A stretch of DNA of 64,000 nucleotides from Salegentibacter salegens. Lineage in GTDB: Bacteria; Bacteroidota; Bacteroidia; Flavobacteriales; Flavobacteriaceae. The stretch's first letter is position 1; each line of letters starts with the position of its first letter. The notes under the pieces are model-generated. The model was given only the letters and a program-made list of their open reading frames with translations, had not been told where the DNA came from and did not search any database. This document shows positions 1 to 8,148 of the stretch, piece by piece. The DNA lies in contig NZ_LT670848.1 of the NCBI RefSeq assembly GCF_900142975.1, positions 496,001 to 560,000 on the forward strand, in the 5' to 3' direction. The position numbers were made by a program, and so were the translations under genes.

Positions 1-22
1 AAAACGTTTTTCTTATAAAATG

Positions 23-46
23 CCTCGTGGGCTTGCCCCGAGGTAG
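23..46. repeat. Palindromic repeat, family B
   Basis: A short hairpin-forming sequence, CCTCGTGGGCTTGCCCCGAGG, in the gap before the first genes. The same core recurs at about 54684-54706, and a diverged form lies at 44106-44129, always between genes. It looks like a REP-type dispersed element. No transposase for it is visible in this window. Confidence 0.6.
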
Positions 47-85
47 TTTACTTATTAGTTCTAAGAATAAGTAGAAATACTATCG

Positions 86-196
86 TTATAAGGGACTACA
101 ATAGGGAGACCCTGGTCTCTCATTAGATTCAGAGGAATTTTCACAAGCGATAAACAAAAGAAGAATTGCTATTAGTCCTGAAATTTGGAGTTTCAT
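86..196 (-). CDS. Putative 36-residue lipoprotein
   Basis: A very short reading frame starting ATG-AAA-CTC with a hydrophobic run (residues 3-17) and then a cysteine at residue 18 in the context LLLFIAC, which looks like a lipobox. The mature part would be only about 18 residues and rich in Ser, Glu and Pro. It could be a genuine small lipoprotein of the kind common in flavobacteria, or the surviving start of a decayed longer lipoprotein gene. No function can be given. The rest of the first 360 bases is AT-rich and holds only the repeat at 23-46. Confidence 0.35.
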   Translation of the reverse strand: MKLQISGLIAILLLFIACENSSESNERPGSPYCSPL

Positions 197-362
197 TTTT
201 ACAACATTTGTTAGGGGCTAATATATAAATTTAAGATAATATTAACTATCTGTAGCTGGTATTTGTTAAGAATGTGTGTTTTAAGTGATCACTAGGTTTT
301 ATAATTTTGTAATAAGAAAAAAGCTTGAAATTTTGTAGAAACTGAAATTAAACCCCATTTTT

Positions 363-2129
363 CTAAATAGATGTGCTGGAACCCTCGGGCGGATAACTGG
401 ATTTGTTTCTAAGGGCATCAATTTGTTCCCTGGTAAATTGTGGAAGCGGCATTTCGCGTTCCTTTTTTAGGTTTTCTACTGCAGCTTCAGCTTCAGCTGT
501 TTTTTCTTTAGAAAGTCCCTGGTCTTTTCCGAAGTAAATAGTTTGTGAAGGGAAGGCGAAATCGGTACCGCTACGCTCTACAACATCCATCATTCTTAGC
601 ATAAGATCTTCCCTAATTTCCATAAATCCACTAAAGTCTAAAGCATCCAGATAGGCAAAAATTTCAACATCTAAAGAATGTGCCCCAAAACCAATAAAAC
701 GAATTCTTGCAGGTTCTTCATAAACTTTGGGATGAGCATAAAGTACTTTTCTTAACTCGGTAAGTAAATAACGTAGCTGGTCAGGTGAAGTTTCGTATCT
801 AAAATTTAGGACACTTACAAATCTAAACCTATCCCGATGCGCATAATTTTCAATAGTATCTGAAGAAAATGCTCCGTTGGGAATGGTTACCACGGTGCGG
901 TCTAATGTGCGAATTCGGGTAGATCTAATACCTATTTTTTCAATATTTCCAGTTACTTCTCCTACCCGACAAAAATCACCTACCCGAATTGGCCTATCGG
1001 CAATTAAGGTTATACTTCCCACAAAATTTTCTATGGTTTTTTGGGCACCCAGGGCCAGTGCGATACCACCAATTCCCAGGGCGGCCAAACCAGTCGTAAC
1101 GTCAATGCCAATTGCGCCTAAGCTAAATATAATACCAAAAATTACAATGGCTATTTTAGCAGCCCGTTGAAGAAATAATACTATTGAAACTCCCGCCGGA
1201 TTACCGCGTAATAGCATTTTTTCCTGACTAAACTTTCCAATAAAATCAGATAATCGCCAGAGAAGAATAAGGATGGCCACAATGCCTACTATTATGGTGA
1301 TCGCACTAAATTTTTGGCGTAAAATAATAGATAGTTCAAGGTTTCTGGTGAGGGCCACAAATATCCAAACGGCAACATATAATTTTAAAGGAAGTTTAAC
1401 GGCTGTAATTATTCCTGAAATTGGTTCTTCTCTAATTCTTTTCCATAGTTTTTTTAGAAGAAAGATTAGTGCAGAAATAACCAAAAAAGATATTAAGTAA
1501 CTTAAACCAATAAGTAACAAGGCAACTATCCATTGACCTGCGGGGACACCGCCCCAAAGATACTTATTAAGAACCCCGGGAATTATTTGATCTACAAGTG
1601 CAGAATTTTGAAGGCTAACCGAGCTTATAGCTCCAACAGTTTCAGCAGAAAAAAGCCAGATTGGATTTCCTGTTTCATCCTTGTGCTGTTTCAAGAAAAT
1701 CTCAATTAACTCATCGTCAGGATTTATACTTCCTACTTTCTCCAGGTTTGGTTCAAAATCATCATCGGTTTTTCCTTTAGGATCATCACTAATTAAATAA
1801 TAGGGTAAAATACTTCCTTTTTGATCGAATAAGCGTTGTAAAACCAGGACTAACCGTTCCTTTTCTTCTTCCGAGTTAATAGTCTCGGGAAAATTGAGAT
1901 ATCTCGCGGCGCGATTATAATTTTGCCCGGCCATAGCATTTATAAATCCGTTTACCGTACCTCGTGGCGTTCTTCTGCCTAAAATATCCTCAGGAATCTC
2001 CTGGGAGGCAGCTTCATTGTTTTGAGTGTTTCCTAACGGAAACTGGGCTTTAACAGGTAAACTGCTAATTAGTAGGAAACCGATTAGAAATATGAATTTC
2101 AGATAAAAAAGATCAATTTTTTTCTTCAT
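363..2129 (-). CDS. MscS-family mechanosensitive ion channel
   Basis: A small-conductance mechanosensitive channel of the inner membrane, which opens under membrane tension to release solutes on osmotic downshock. Counting from the start chosen here (588 residues), there is a signal peptide (about 1-29, ending VKAQ), an extracytoplasmic region of roughly 165 residues, four hydrophobic helices (about 200-340), and then the Gly/Ala-rich pore helix GIGGIALALGAQ near 352 and the beta domain with DRPIRVGDFC and TVVTIPNGAF. The start at 2129 is preferred over an upstream ATG at 2192 because it begins the signal peptide directly, and because a -7-like TATCTTCG lies at 2162-2155 on the minus strand, inside the longer version. 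The periplasmic N-terminal domain makes it larger than E. coli MscS. Confidence 0.9.
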   Translation of the reverse strand: MKKKIDLFYLKFIFLIGFLLISSLPVKAQFPLGNTQNNEAASQEIPEDILGRRTPRGTVNGFINAMAGQNYNRAARYLNFPETINSEEEKERLVLVLQRLFDQKGSILPYYLISDDPKGKTDDDFEPNLEKVGSINPDDELIEIFLKQHKDETGNPIWLFSAETVGAISSVSLQNSALVDQIIPGVLNKYLWGGVPAGQWIVALLLIGLSYLISFLVISALIFLLKKLWKRIREEPISGIITAVKLPLKLYVAVWIFVALTRNLELSIILRQKFSAITIIVGIVAILILLWRLSDFIGKFSQEKMLLRGNPAGVSIVLFLQRAAKIAIVIFGIIFSLGAIGIDVTTGLAALGIGGIALALGAQKTIENFVGSITLIADRPIRVGDFCRVGEVTGNIEKIGIRSTRIRTLDRTVVTIPNGAFSSDTIENYAHRDRFRFVSVLNFRYETSPDQLRYLLTELRKVLYAHPKVYEEPARIRFIGFGAHSLDVEIFAYLDALDFSGFMEIREDLMLRMMDVVERSGTDFAFPSQTIYFGKDQGLSKEKTAEAEAAVENLKKEREMPLPQFTREQIDALRNKSSYPPEGSSTSI

Positions 2130-2285
2130 AACTGGCATTTTGGCTAAGTTATCCCGAAGATAGTAAATTGAAGAGATTATAAGGTTTTGCAAACCCCAAA
2201 GCCAATTGAATTCTACTAAGTTTTAAGAATATTTTCTGAAAACTTGATTTTCAAATAACCGTCTTATTCGCTACATTCGGTTTGT

Positions 2286-3047
2286 ATGATATTCTTCGAA
2301 ATTAATAACCCGGGACTTTTTTTAGTTTGTGTGGGCATTTTCTTTGCCGCGGTTTTTCTAAGATATTTAATTTCCGCAGGGATATTTTACTGGTATTATT
2401 ATAGCTTAAGAAGTGATAAATTCAGGAGTAAAAGATTAAGTAGGCGCGGTTTTAGAAAAGGACAGTTAAAAAAGGAAATTTACTGGAGTATGTGGTCTTC
2501 GGTTGTTTTTGGGTTTTTTGGAGCGCTAACTTATTTTCTATGGCAAAAAGGTTTTACCGCGATTTATCTGGATATTGAAAAATTTGGAATCTGGTATTTG
2601 CCGTCAAGTTTTATTTTACTTTCTCTACTTCACGAAACTTATTATTACTGGGTGCACCGTTGGATGCATAACCCCAAAGTTTTTAAAAAAATTCACAAAG
2701 TACATCACGATAGTTTAGTGCCCAGTCCCTGGACTGCATTTTCGTTCCATCCCTGGGAATCTTTGCTGGAAGCGCTTATCATTCCCGCAATTTTACTGGT
2801 CTTACCGGTTCATCCAATTGTAATTGGGGTTTATTTAATTTTTATGACGCTTAGTAGTGTGATAAATCATTTAGATATTGAAATTTATCCCGAAGCTTTT
2901 ATAAAAAGCCGCCTGGGAAAATTATTTATTGGTGCCACGCATCATCATTTTCATCACGCCGAATTTAAGACCAATTTCGGGCTTTATTTTACCTTCTGGG
3001 ACCGCTGGATGAATACCGAAAGTAGTTCTAAAATTTCTTCGGAATAA
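2286..3047 (+). CDS. Sterol desaturase / fatty acid hydroxylase superfamily protein
   Basis: An integral-membrane di-iron enzyme of the sterol desaturase/fatty acid hydroxylase superfamily. The histidine clusters that bind the irons are visible: HETYYYWVHRWMH (116-128), HKVHH (137-141) and HHHFHH near residue 220. Several hydrophobic helices lie at about 10-40, 70-90, 105-120 and 160-190. The substrate is unknown; a lipid or carotenoid is likely from the family. It stands alone, divergent from the MscS gene, and is followed by a family A repeat. A second, unrelated-looking member of the superfamily is encoded at 45195-45860. Confidence 0.88.
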   Translation: MIFFEINNPGLFLVCVGIFFAAVFLRYLISAGIFYWYYYSLRSDKFRSKRLSRRGFRKGQLKKEIYWSMWSSVVFGFFGALTYFLWQKGFTAIYLDIEKFGIWYLPSSFILLSLLHETYYYWVHRWMHNPKVFKKIHKVHHDSLVPSPWTAFSFHPWESLLEALIIPAILLVLPVHPIVIGVYLIFMTLSSVINHLDIEIYPEAFIKSRLGKLFIGATHHHFHHAEFKTNFGLYFTFWDRWMNTESSSKISSE

Positions 3048-3078
3048 AAAGGCATTTAAATTTATAGAAGTTTTAATA

Positions 3079-3156
3079 CGTCATCCTGAATTTATTTCAG
3101 GATATAATTTGTGAATATTAATATTTTTTAATCTCTGAAACCAGTTCAGGATGCCG
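3079..3156. repeat. Dispersed inverted repeat, family A
   Basis: Inverted arms CGTCATCCTGAA and TTCAGGATGCCG flank a central CTGAATTTATTTCAG palindrome and an AT-rich middle. Close relatives sit at 19625-19685 and 39695-39765, and a partial copy begins at 5753. All are in intergenic DNA. Confidence 0.7.
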
Positions 3157-3236
3157 TTCAAATATCTAAATTCTTCCCTGCTTATACTTTAAAAATTTTA
3201 GCAGGTTTCCTTATCTTGAGGCCAAAATGAAAATCT

Positions 3237-5690
3237 ATGATTAAAAAATTACCAATTCTGGGGCTGGCGGCGTTACTTGCAGCCGGCTGCGGAAGTGAAA
3301 AATCGGTTTTTGGCGGTAAAGATATGTCGGCTGAGAACACTTCAAAAAAATCCACAAACGGATTAAAATCTTATAAAGAGGTCATTACTTCAGAAGCAGC
3401 GTCTGATGAAGGGCTTTTTACCACACATTTTGTAGACGATAAGCTTTACTTTGAAATCCCAATGGAGATGCTGGATAAAGATATGCTACTGGTAAGCCGT
3501 ATTGCCGGAGTTCCAGACGGTTATGGCGGCGGTTATGTGAATGCCGGTTCTAAAGTGAACGAGCAGGTGGTTCGCTGGACCAAACGTAAAGGAAATATAG
3601 ATGTAAAAGTGATTAGTTTTGAAAATATGAGCGACGAAGAATCGCCTATTTATAAATCGGTGCAGGCCAATAATTATTTTCCAATTCTTTTCAGCTCAAA
3701 AATTGAAGCTTATAACAACGATTCTACAAGTGTGGTAATAGAAGTTGGAGATTTGTTTGAAAACGAAGTACGGGCTATTAACGGACTTTCATCTTCGCTT
3801 AGAAAGCGTTATAAAGTAAAAAAGTTAGACCAGAGCAGGTCTTATATAGAATCTGCCAATGCTTACCCAAAAAATGTAGAGATAAAGCACGTAATGACTT
3901 ACGAGGCCGAAGAGCCACCAACCAGAGACCAGGCCGGGACCATTTCTATGATGATGAATCAATCTATGATCTTACTGCCCGATGCGAAAATGCAGCCAAG
4001 AATTGCAGACCATCGTGTGGGCTGGTTTACCATAGATAAATACGATTATAATTCGGAAGAATTAAAAGCCGATGATTATGAACTAATTCGCCGCTGGAAA
4101 TTGGTGCCAAAAGATATTGAAGCCTATAAGCGTGGAGAACTCGTAGAGCCTGAAGAACCTATAGTTTATTATTTGGATCCTGCCACTCCAGAAAAATGGA
4201 GGCCATATTTTAAGCAGGGAATTGAAGACTGGAATGTAGCTTTTGAAGAAGCAGGTTTTAAAAACGCGATAATCGCTAAAGATCCGCCTACCAAAGAAGA
4301 AGATCCTGAATTTAGCCCGGAAGATGTGAGATATTCGGTGGTTCGTTATGTGGCGAGTACTACCAGAAATGCGGTGGGACCTTCAGTAACCGATCCTAGA
4401 ACCGGGGAAATTATTGAAAGTGATATTATCTGGTACCACAATCATTTGCGGTCTTACCGAAATCGGTATATGATTGAGGCTGGAGCGCAAACCGAAGATG
4501 CGAGAACCTTAAACACTCCCGAGTCTGAAATTGGGGAAATGATGCGTATGGTGATTGCGCACGAAGTTGGCCACGCGCTGGGACTTCCGCATAATATGAA
4601 AGCCAGCTCGGCTTATCCAACCGATTCTTTAAGATCGGCTGAATTCACGCAGAAATATGGTTTAACTCCTTCTATAATGGATTACGCCCGGGTAAATTAT
4701 GTAGCACAACCCGAAGATGAAGGGGTGCGGTATATTAGAATGATGGGGCCGTACGATAAATATGCCATTAATTGGGGTTATAGATATATTCCAGAAGCCG
4801 ATTCTCCTGAAGCAGAAAAAGAAAAGTTGGATAAATGGATTTTGGAAAAAGCAGGAGATCCCTGGTATGAATTCGGAAATGGTTATGCCGGGGTAGACCC
4901 GCAATCACAACGAGAAAGTTTGGGAGACGACCAGGTAAAAACCAGCGAATATGGATTGGCAAATCTTAAAAAAGTAGTTCCAAATTTAATAACCTGGACT
5001 TCCAAAGATGGTTACGCTTATGACGATCTTGAAGAAGTGTATCGTGAATTAACTTATATGTGGCGGGGCTATACTTCTCACGTGGTTGCGAATGTTGGCG
5101 GCGTTTACGAAACCCGAAAAACCTCAAATCAGGATGGAGTGGTTTACGAAAATGTGCCAAAGCAAAAACAAAAAGAAGCTGTTGACTTCCTGGTAGAAGA
5201 AGCGTTTACCAAGCCCGATTGGTTGCTTAACCAGGAAATTTTAAACCGAATTGGAGCTTCGGGAGCGATAGAACGGGTGCAGGGTTTACAAACCCGTGCC
5301 CTGAATAATTTGCTGGATGAAGATCGCTTAAACCGAATGATAGCCAACGAAGAAGTAAATGGTGACGAAGCCTATACCGCTGTGAATTTAATGAAAGAAC
5401 TGCGAGATGGTATTTTTAGCGAACTTTATAATCGAAATAAAGTTGATGCTTACCGGCGAAATCTGCAACGTTCTTATGTAGATATTGCTTCAGAATATCT
5501 TAAGAAATTAAATGCTGAAGATAACCAGGCATTGCTGAAGTCTGATATTTTGCCTTTGATGCGAGGCGAAATGCAAACTTTAAAGCGTGAAATTAATCGA
5601 AGAAAATCTGGAACAAATCATTCGTTAACCCAATATCACTGGGAAGATCTAATCGCCAGGATAGATGCTGCGTTAGATGTAGAGGCTTAA
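3237..5690 (+). CDS. Zinc-dependent metalloprotease (DUF5117/DUF5118 type), lipoprotein
   Basis: A secreted, probably membrane-anchored zinc peptidase. The N-terminus is a lipoprotein signal (hydrophobic run then AAGCGS, Cys near residue 18). The catalytic zinc site HEVGHALGLPH begins at His442 and matches the metzincin form HExxHxxGxxH, followed by SIMDYARVNY, a possible Met-turn. The 817-residue length and the order (an N-terminal DUF5118/5117-like region, then the catalytic domain, then a helical C-terminal part) fit the Bacteroidetes zinc metalloprotease family. Substrate unknown; extracytoplasmic protein or peptide degradation is inferred. It appears to be a single-gene transcript ending at the hairpin at 5712-5744. 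Confidence 0.9.
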   Translation: MIKKLPILGLAALLAAGCGSEKSVFGGKDMSAENTSKKSTNGLKSYKEVITSEAASDEGLFTTHFVDDKLYFEIPMEMLDKDMLLVSRIAGVPDGYGGGYVNAGSKVNEQVVRWTKRKGNIDVKVISFENMSDEESPIYKSVQANNYFPILFSSKIEAYNNDSTSVVIEVGDLFENEVRAINGLSSSLRKRYKVKKLDQSRSYIESANAYPKNVEIKHVMTYEAEEPPTRDQAGTISMMMNQSMILLPDAKMQPRIADHRVGWFTIDKYDYNSEELKADDYELIRRWKLVPKDIEAYKRGELVEPEEPIVYYLDPATPEKWRPYFKQGIEDWNVAFEEAGFKNAIIAKDPPTKEEDPEFSPEDVRYSVVRYVASTTRNAVGPSVTDPRTGEIIESDIIWYHNHLRSYRNRYMIEAGAQTEDARTLNTPESEIGEMMRMVIAHEVGHALGLPHNMKASSAYPTDSLRSAEFTQKYGLTPSIMDYARVNYVAQPEDEGVRYIRMMGPYDKYAINWGYRYIPEADSPEAEKEKLDKWILEKAGDPWYEFGNGYAGVDPQSQRESLGDDQVKTSEYGLANLKKVVPNLITWTSKDGYAYDDLEEVYRELTYMWRGYTSHVVANVGGVYETRKTSNQDGVVYENVPKQKQKEAVDFLVEEAFTKPDWLLNQEILNRIGASGAIERVQGLQTRALNNLLDEDRLNRMIANEEVNGDEAYTAVNLMKELRDGIFSELYNRNKVDAYRRNLQRSYVDIASEYLKKLNAEDNQALLKSDILPLMRGEMQTLKREINRRKSGTNHSLTQYHWEDLIARIDAALDVEA

Positions 5691-5711
5691 TTTTTAGGTC
5701 AGAATTAATTA

Positions 5712-5744
5712 AAATCCCCGGAAACTTTATGTTTTCGGGGATTT
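5712..5744 (+). terminator. Intrinsic terminator after the metalloprotease
   Basis: A stem formed by AATCCCCG and CGGGGATT with a short loop, followed by a T-containing run, 22 bases after the metalloprotease stop. Confidence 0.8.
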
Positions 5745-6001
5745 GTTTTACTCGTCATTCTGTCCCGACGCTTCGGGATCATTTCAGAATCTAACTTGTT
5801 ACTTTCTGTTGCGAGTTTATAAAATTCTGGATTTCCTGGATCTCTTTCTGGGCTTTAGCTGGAAGATGTCTTGTTTTTCCGTTTCTGAGTTTCAGGCTTA
5901 AACGTTTTCTTCCGAAGAAATTTTTATAAACGCTGCTTGTTTTCTTGATCTAATTTCACTTCCGTTAAAAGCTTAAATAATAGAGCTAAAATAAGAAATA
6001 T
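5745..6001. other. Gap with partial repeat and a possible gene remnant
   Basis: A partial family A-like inverted repeat (CGTCATTC.. ..TTTCAGAATCT, with an inner TCCCGACGCTTCGGGA hairpin) occupies 5753-5800. On the minus strand a reading frame of about 50 codons without a start codon (basic, Lys/Arg/Gln-rich) spans roughly 5955 to 5800. It may be the tail of a lost gene. I do not recognise it. Confidence 0.35.
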
Positions 6002-6403
6002 CTACTTTTTATTATTTCTTCTTCTAAAATGGAAAAGAAACAGGTAAAATAATAAAAGAGCGGTCATTATATTGTATCCGCTCTCCAGTTCTACACTACC
6101 ATCCCAGGAAATAAACTCTAAAATTAAATGATAGAAAATTAGAAAAACACCAAACATTAGTGCCTGCGAAGCATACCTGTGTCTAATTAATTTTAATTCT
6201 TCACTTTCATTTTTTTCCTTTGAAAGGCTTAGTAAAACTAAAGCCAGGAAGAAAAAGGTTTTAGAAATCCAGCTTAGTAGTTCATTCTCGACTTTAAAAT
6301 AGGTAGCAAGATTTTCTGAGAAAATTATAAGCGCCAGAGTCACCGGAATCAGGACTAAACTAATTATTTTAATAGCGTAGGGGAATTGTAAAGTTTTCTG
6401 CAT
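6002..6403 (-). CDS. Hypothetical four-helix membrane protein
   Basis: A 133-residue protein with four hydrophobic segments (about 10-28, 43-60, 78-96 and 108-125) separated by short charged loops and ending in a basic tail (HFRRRNNKK). I do not recognise a family. It lies 13 bases downstream of the dipeptidase gene on the same strand and may be cotranscribed with it. Confidence 0.65.
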   Translation of the reverse strand: MQKTLQFPYAIKIISLVLIPVTLALIIFSENLATYFKVENELLSWISKTFFFLALVLLSLSKEKNESEELKLIRHRYASQALMFGVFLIFYHLILEFISWDGSVELESGYNIMTALLLFYLFLFHFRRRNNKK

Positions 6404-6416
6404 AAAATTTCAAGAA

Positions 6417-7094
6417 TTACTGAACGGGAAAATCAAAGTAAGTTTCAGGATATGGTTCATTTCGCAAAGTATAATGCCACCATTCTTCAGGATAAGGTCT
6501 AAACCCGTTTTTAATCATTATTCGCTTTAGCAAAGAACGATTGGCTTTTTGTTCTTTAGTGATCTTATTTGTGCCGTGGTGTGAAATATCACCAAAGAAA
6601 TCGTAGCCGCTACCCATATCTACTTCTTCCCCTGTCTGGGCATCAATAATGCTAAGATCTACGGTACTGCCACGGGAGTGCCCAGACTTAGTAGCTATAT
6701 ATCCTAACTGAAAAAGATCTTTTTTAGCCACATCGGGATAGAATTTTTGTTTGGTAAGTGTGTCTTCGGGTTTTTTAGCCCATGCTATAAAATGGTTTAC
6801 TGCGGTTTGGGGACGGTAAGCATCAAAAATCTTTAAACAATAACCTTCAGCCATTAAATCTTTTTGAGCTTTTTCAAGCGATGTGGCAGCTTCCTCCGTT
6901 AAAATGGCAACAGGTTTATGGTAGGCGTTTACCGGTTTTCCTATGAAATTATTACTCCGGGCATATCGAATATCTAATTTAATATCAGGAATTTTTTCAT
7001 TAACATATACAAAACCTTTTTGAAGTTTGTGCTCCTGTGCCAGGCTTGGTGTAATGTTAATTATAAAAATTAAAAGGTAGGTTAAGCTTTTCAT
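6417..7094 (-). CDS. D-alanyl-D-alanine dipeptidase (M15D, VanX/DdpX-like)
   Basis: A zinc dipeptidase that cleaves D-Ala-D-Ala, in this setting probably for peptidoglycan turnover rather than vancomycin resistance (no vanH/vanA neighbours). A signal peptide (about 1-19, ending SLA) directs it to the periplasm. The family motifs are present: [28 protein letters not shown] with the zinc-binding His and Asp, and EWWHYTL with the catalytic Glu and third zinc ligand. The length of 225 residues is normal. Confidence 0.92.
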   Translation of the reverse strand: MKSLTYLLIFIINITPSLAQEHKLQKGFVYVNEKIPDIKLDIRYARSNNFIGKPVNAYHKPVAILTEEAATSLEKAQKDLMAEGYCLKIFDAYRPQTAVNHFIAWAKKPEDTLTKQKFYPDVAKKDLFQLGYIATKSGHSRGSTVDLSIIDAQTGEEVDMGSGYDFFGDISHHGTNKITKEQKANRSLLKRIMIKNGFRPYPEEWWHYTLRNEPYPETYFDFPVQ

Positions 7095-7206
7095 TTTTAC
7101 TGAATTTTAAGCCAAGTTACTTAAAATATTATTTCCTGATCTTCATCATATTATTTAGAGTTTTAAAACGCTAATTTTAAGCTGTTTAATTAAAATAAAT
7201 CAGGTC

Positions 7207-7953
7207 ATGGAATTAAAAGGTAAAGTAGCGCTCATAACTGGAGCGGCATCGGGAATAGGAGAAAGTACAGCTTTGCTTTTTGCAAAGGAAGGTGCCCGGG
7301 TTTTTTTAACTGATATCGATGTTGAAAAAGGAGAAAAACTGGTGAAGAAAATAACTGAAGATGGAGGAGAAGCGGTATTTTTTAAGGCAGATATTTCAAA
7401 AGCCAAAGATTCTGAAAACAGTGTTGCCGAAGTGGTAAAGAAATTTGGTAAACTCGATATTGCCGTAAATAATGCCGGGGTTGGGGGGCCGCAGCATCCG
7501 GTTGGTGAATATCCTGTGGAGGGTTGGGATAAGGTGATCGCGATAAATCTTTCAGGGGTTTTCTACGGAATGCGGTATCAAATTCCAGCAATGCTCAAAA
7601 ATGGAAACGGTTCAATTATTAATGTGGCCTCTATTTTAGGAAGCGTGGGTTTTGCGAATTCGGCAGCTTATGTAGCGGCAAAACATGGGGTGGTAGGTTT
7701 AACAAAATCTGCTGCATTGGAATATTCAGCTAAAGGAATAAGGGTGAATTCTGTTGGGCCTGCGTTTATAAATACGCCAATGTTAAAAGATTTAGATAAA
7801 GATTTATTATCGCAATTGGTAAATGTACATCCAATTGGCAGATTAGGAGAAGCCGATGAGGTGGCTCAGCTATTTTTGTGGCTGGCTGGTGAGAAGTCGT
7901 CTTTCGCTACTGGAGCTTATTATCCTATAGATGGCGGATATTTAGCACAATAA
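7207..7953 (+). CDS. Short-chain dehydrogenase/reductase (SDR)
   Basis: A classical SDR oxidoreductase using NAD(P). The cofactor motif TGAASGIG is at 11-18, with Asp36 after the second strand (suggesting NAD preference), NNAG at 88-91, and the catalytic Ser142, Tyr155 and Lys159 (YVAAK). The C-terminal end IDGGYLAQ is typical. The substrate cannot be told from sequence. It is a monocistronic gene with a possible terminator at 7977-8009. Confidence 0.9.
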   Translation: MELKGKVALITGAASGIGESTALLFAKEGARVFLTDIDVEKGEKLVKKITEDGGEAVFFKADISKAKDSENSVAEVVKKFGKLDIAVNNAGVGGPQHPVGEYPVEGWDKVIAINLSGVFYGMRYQIPAMLKNGNGSIINVASILGSVGFANSAAYVAAKHGVVGLTKSAALEYSAKGIRVNSVGPAFINTPMLKDLDKDLLSQLVNVHPIGRLGEADEVAQLFLWLAGEKSSFATGAYYPIDGGYLAQ

Positions 7954-7976
7954 TTTTTTTTCAATTTAACATCTTC

Positions 7977-8009
7977 AAAACCGGTAGAAAGTCATTTTTA
8001 TCGGTTTTT
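7977..8009 (+). terminator. Probable terminator after the SDR gene
   Basis: The arms AAAACCGGTA and TATCGGTTTT pair with one G-T position, and the second arm ends in a T-run. Confidence 0.5.
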
Positions 8010-8148
8010 CTATTGCCATTTTTTCTCCCTTCTTTGATCTATAACTTTATGATTTTCATAAGAAATAGAAAAGGAAATTACTGTTTAAAAATAGTATTTT
8101 AGTGCCTTTAATTTAGCACATTTAAACCGAAGATTTAGTTAACATTTT

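Noticed and set aside
6417..7094. Vancomycin resistance gene
   Set aside because: The enzyme is VanX-like, but there are no vanH, vanA or regulator genes; the secreted form fits cell-wall turnover.
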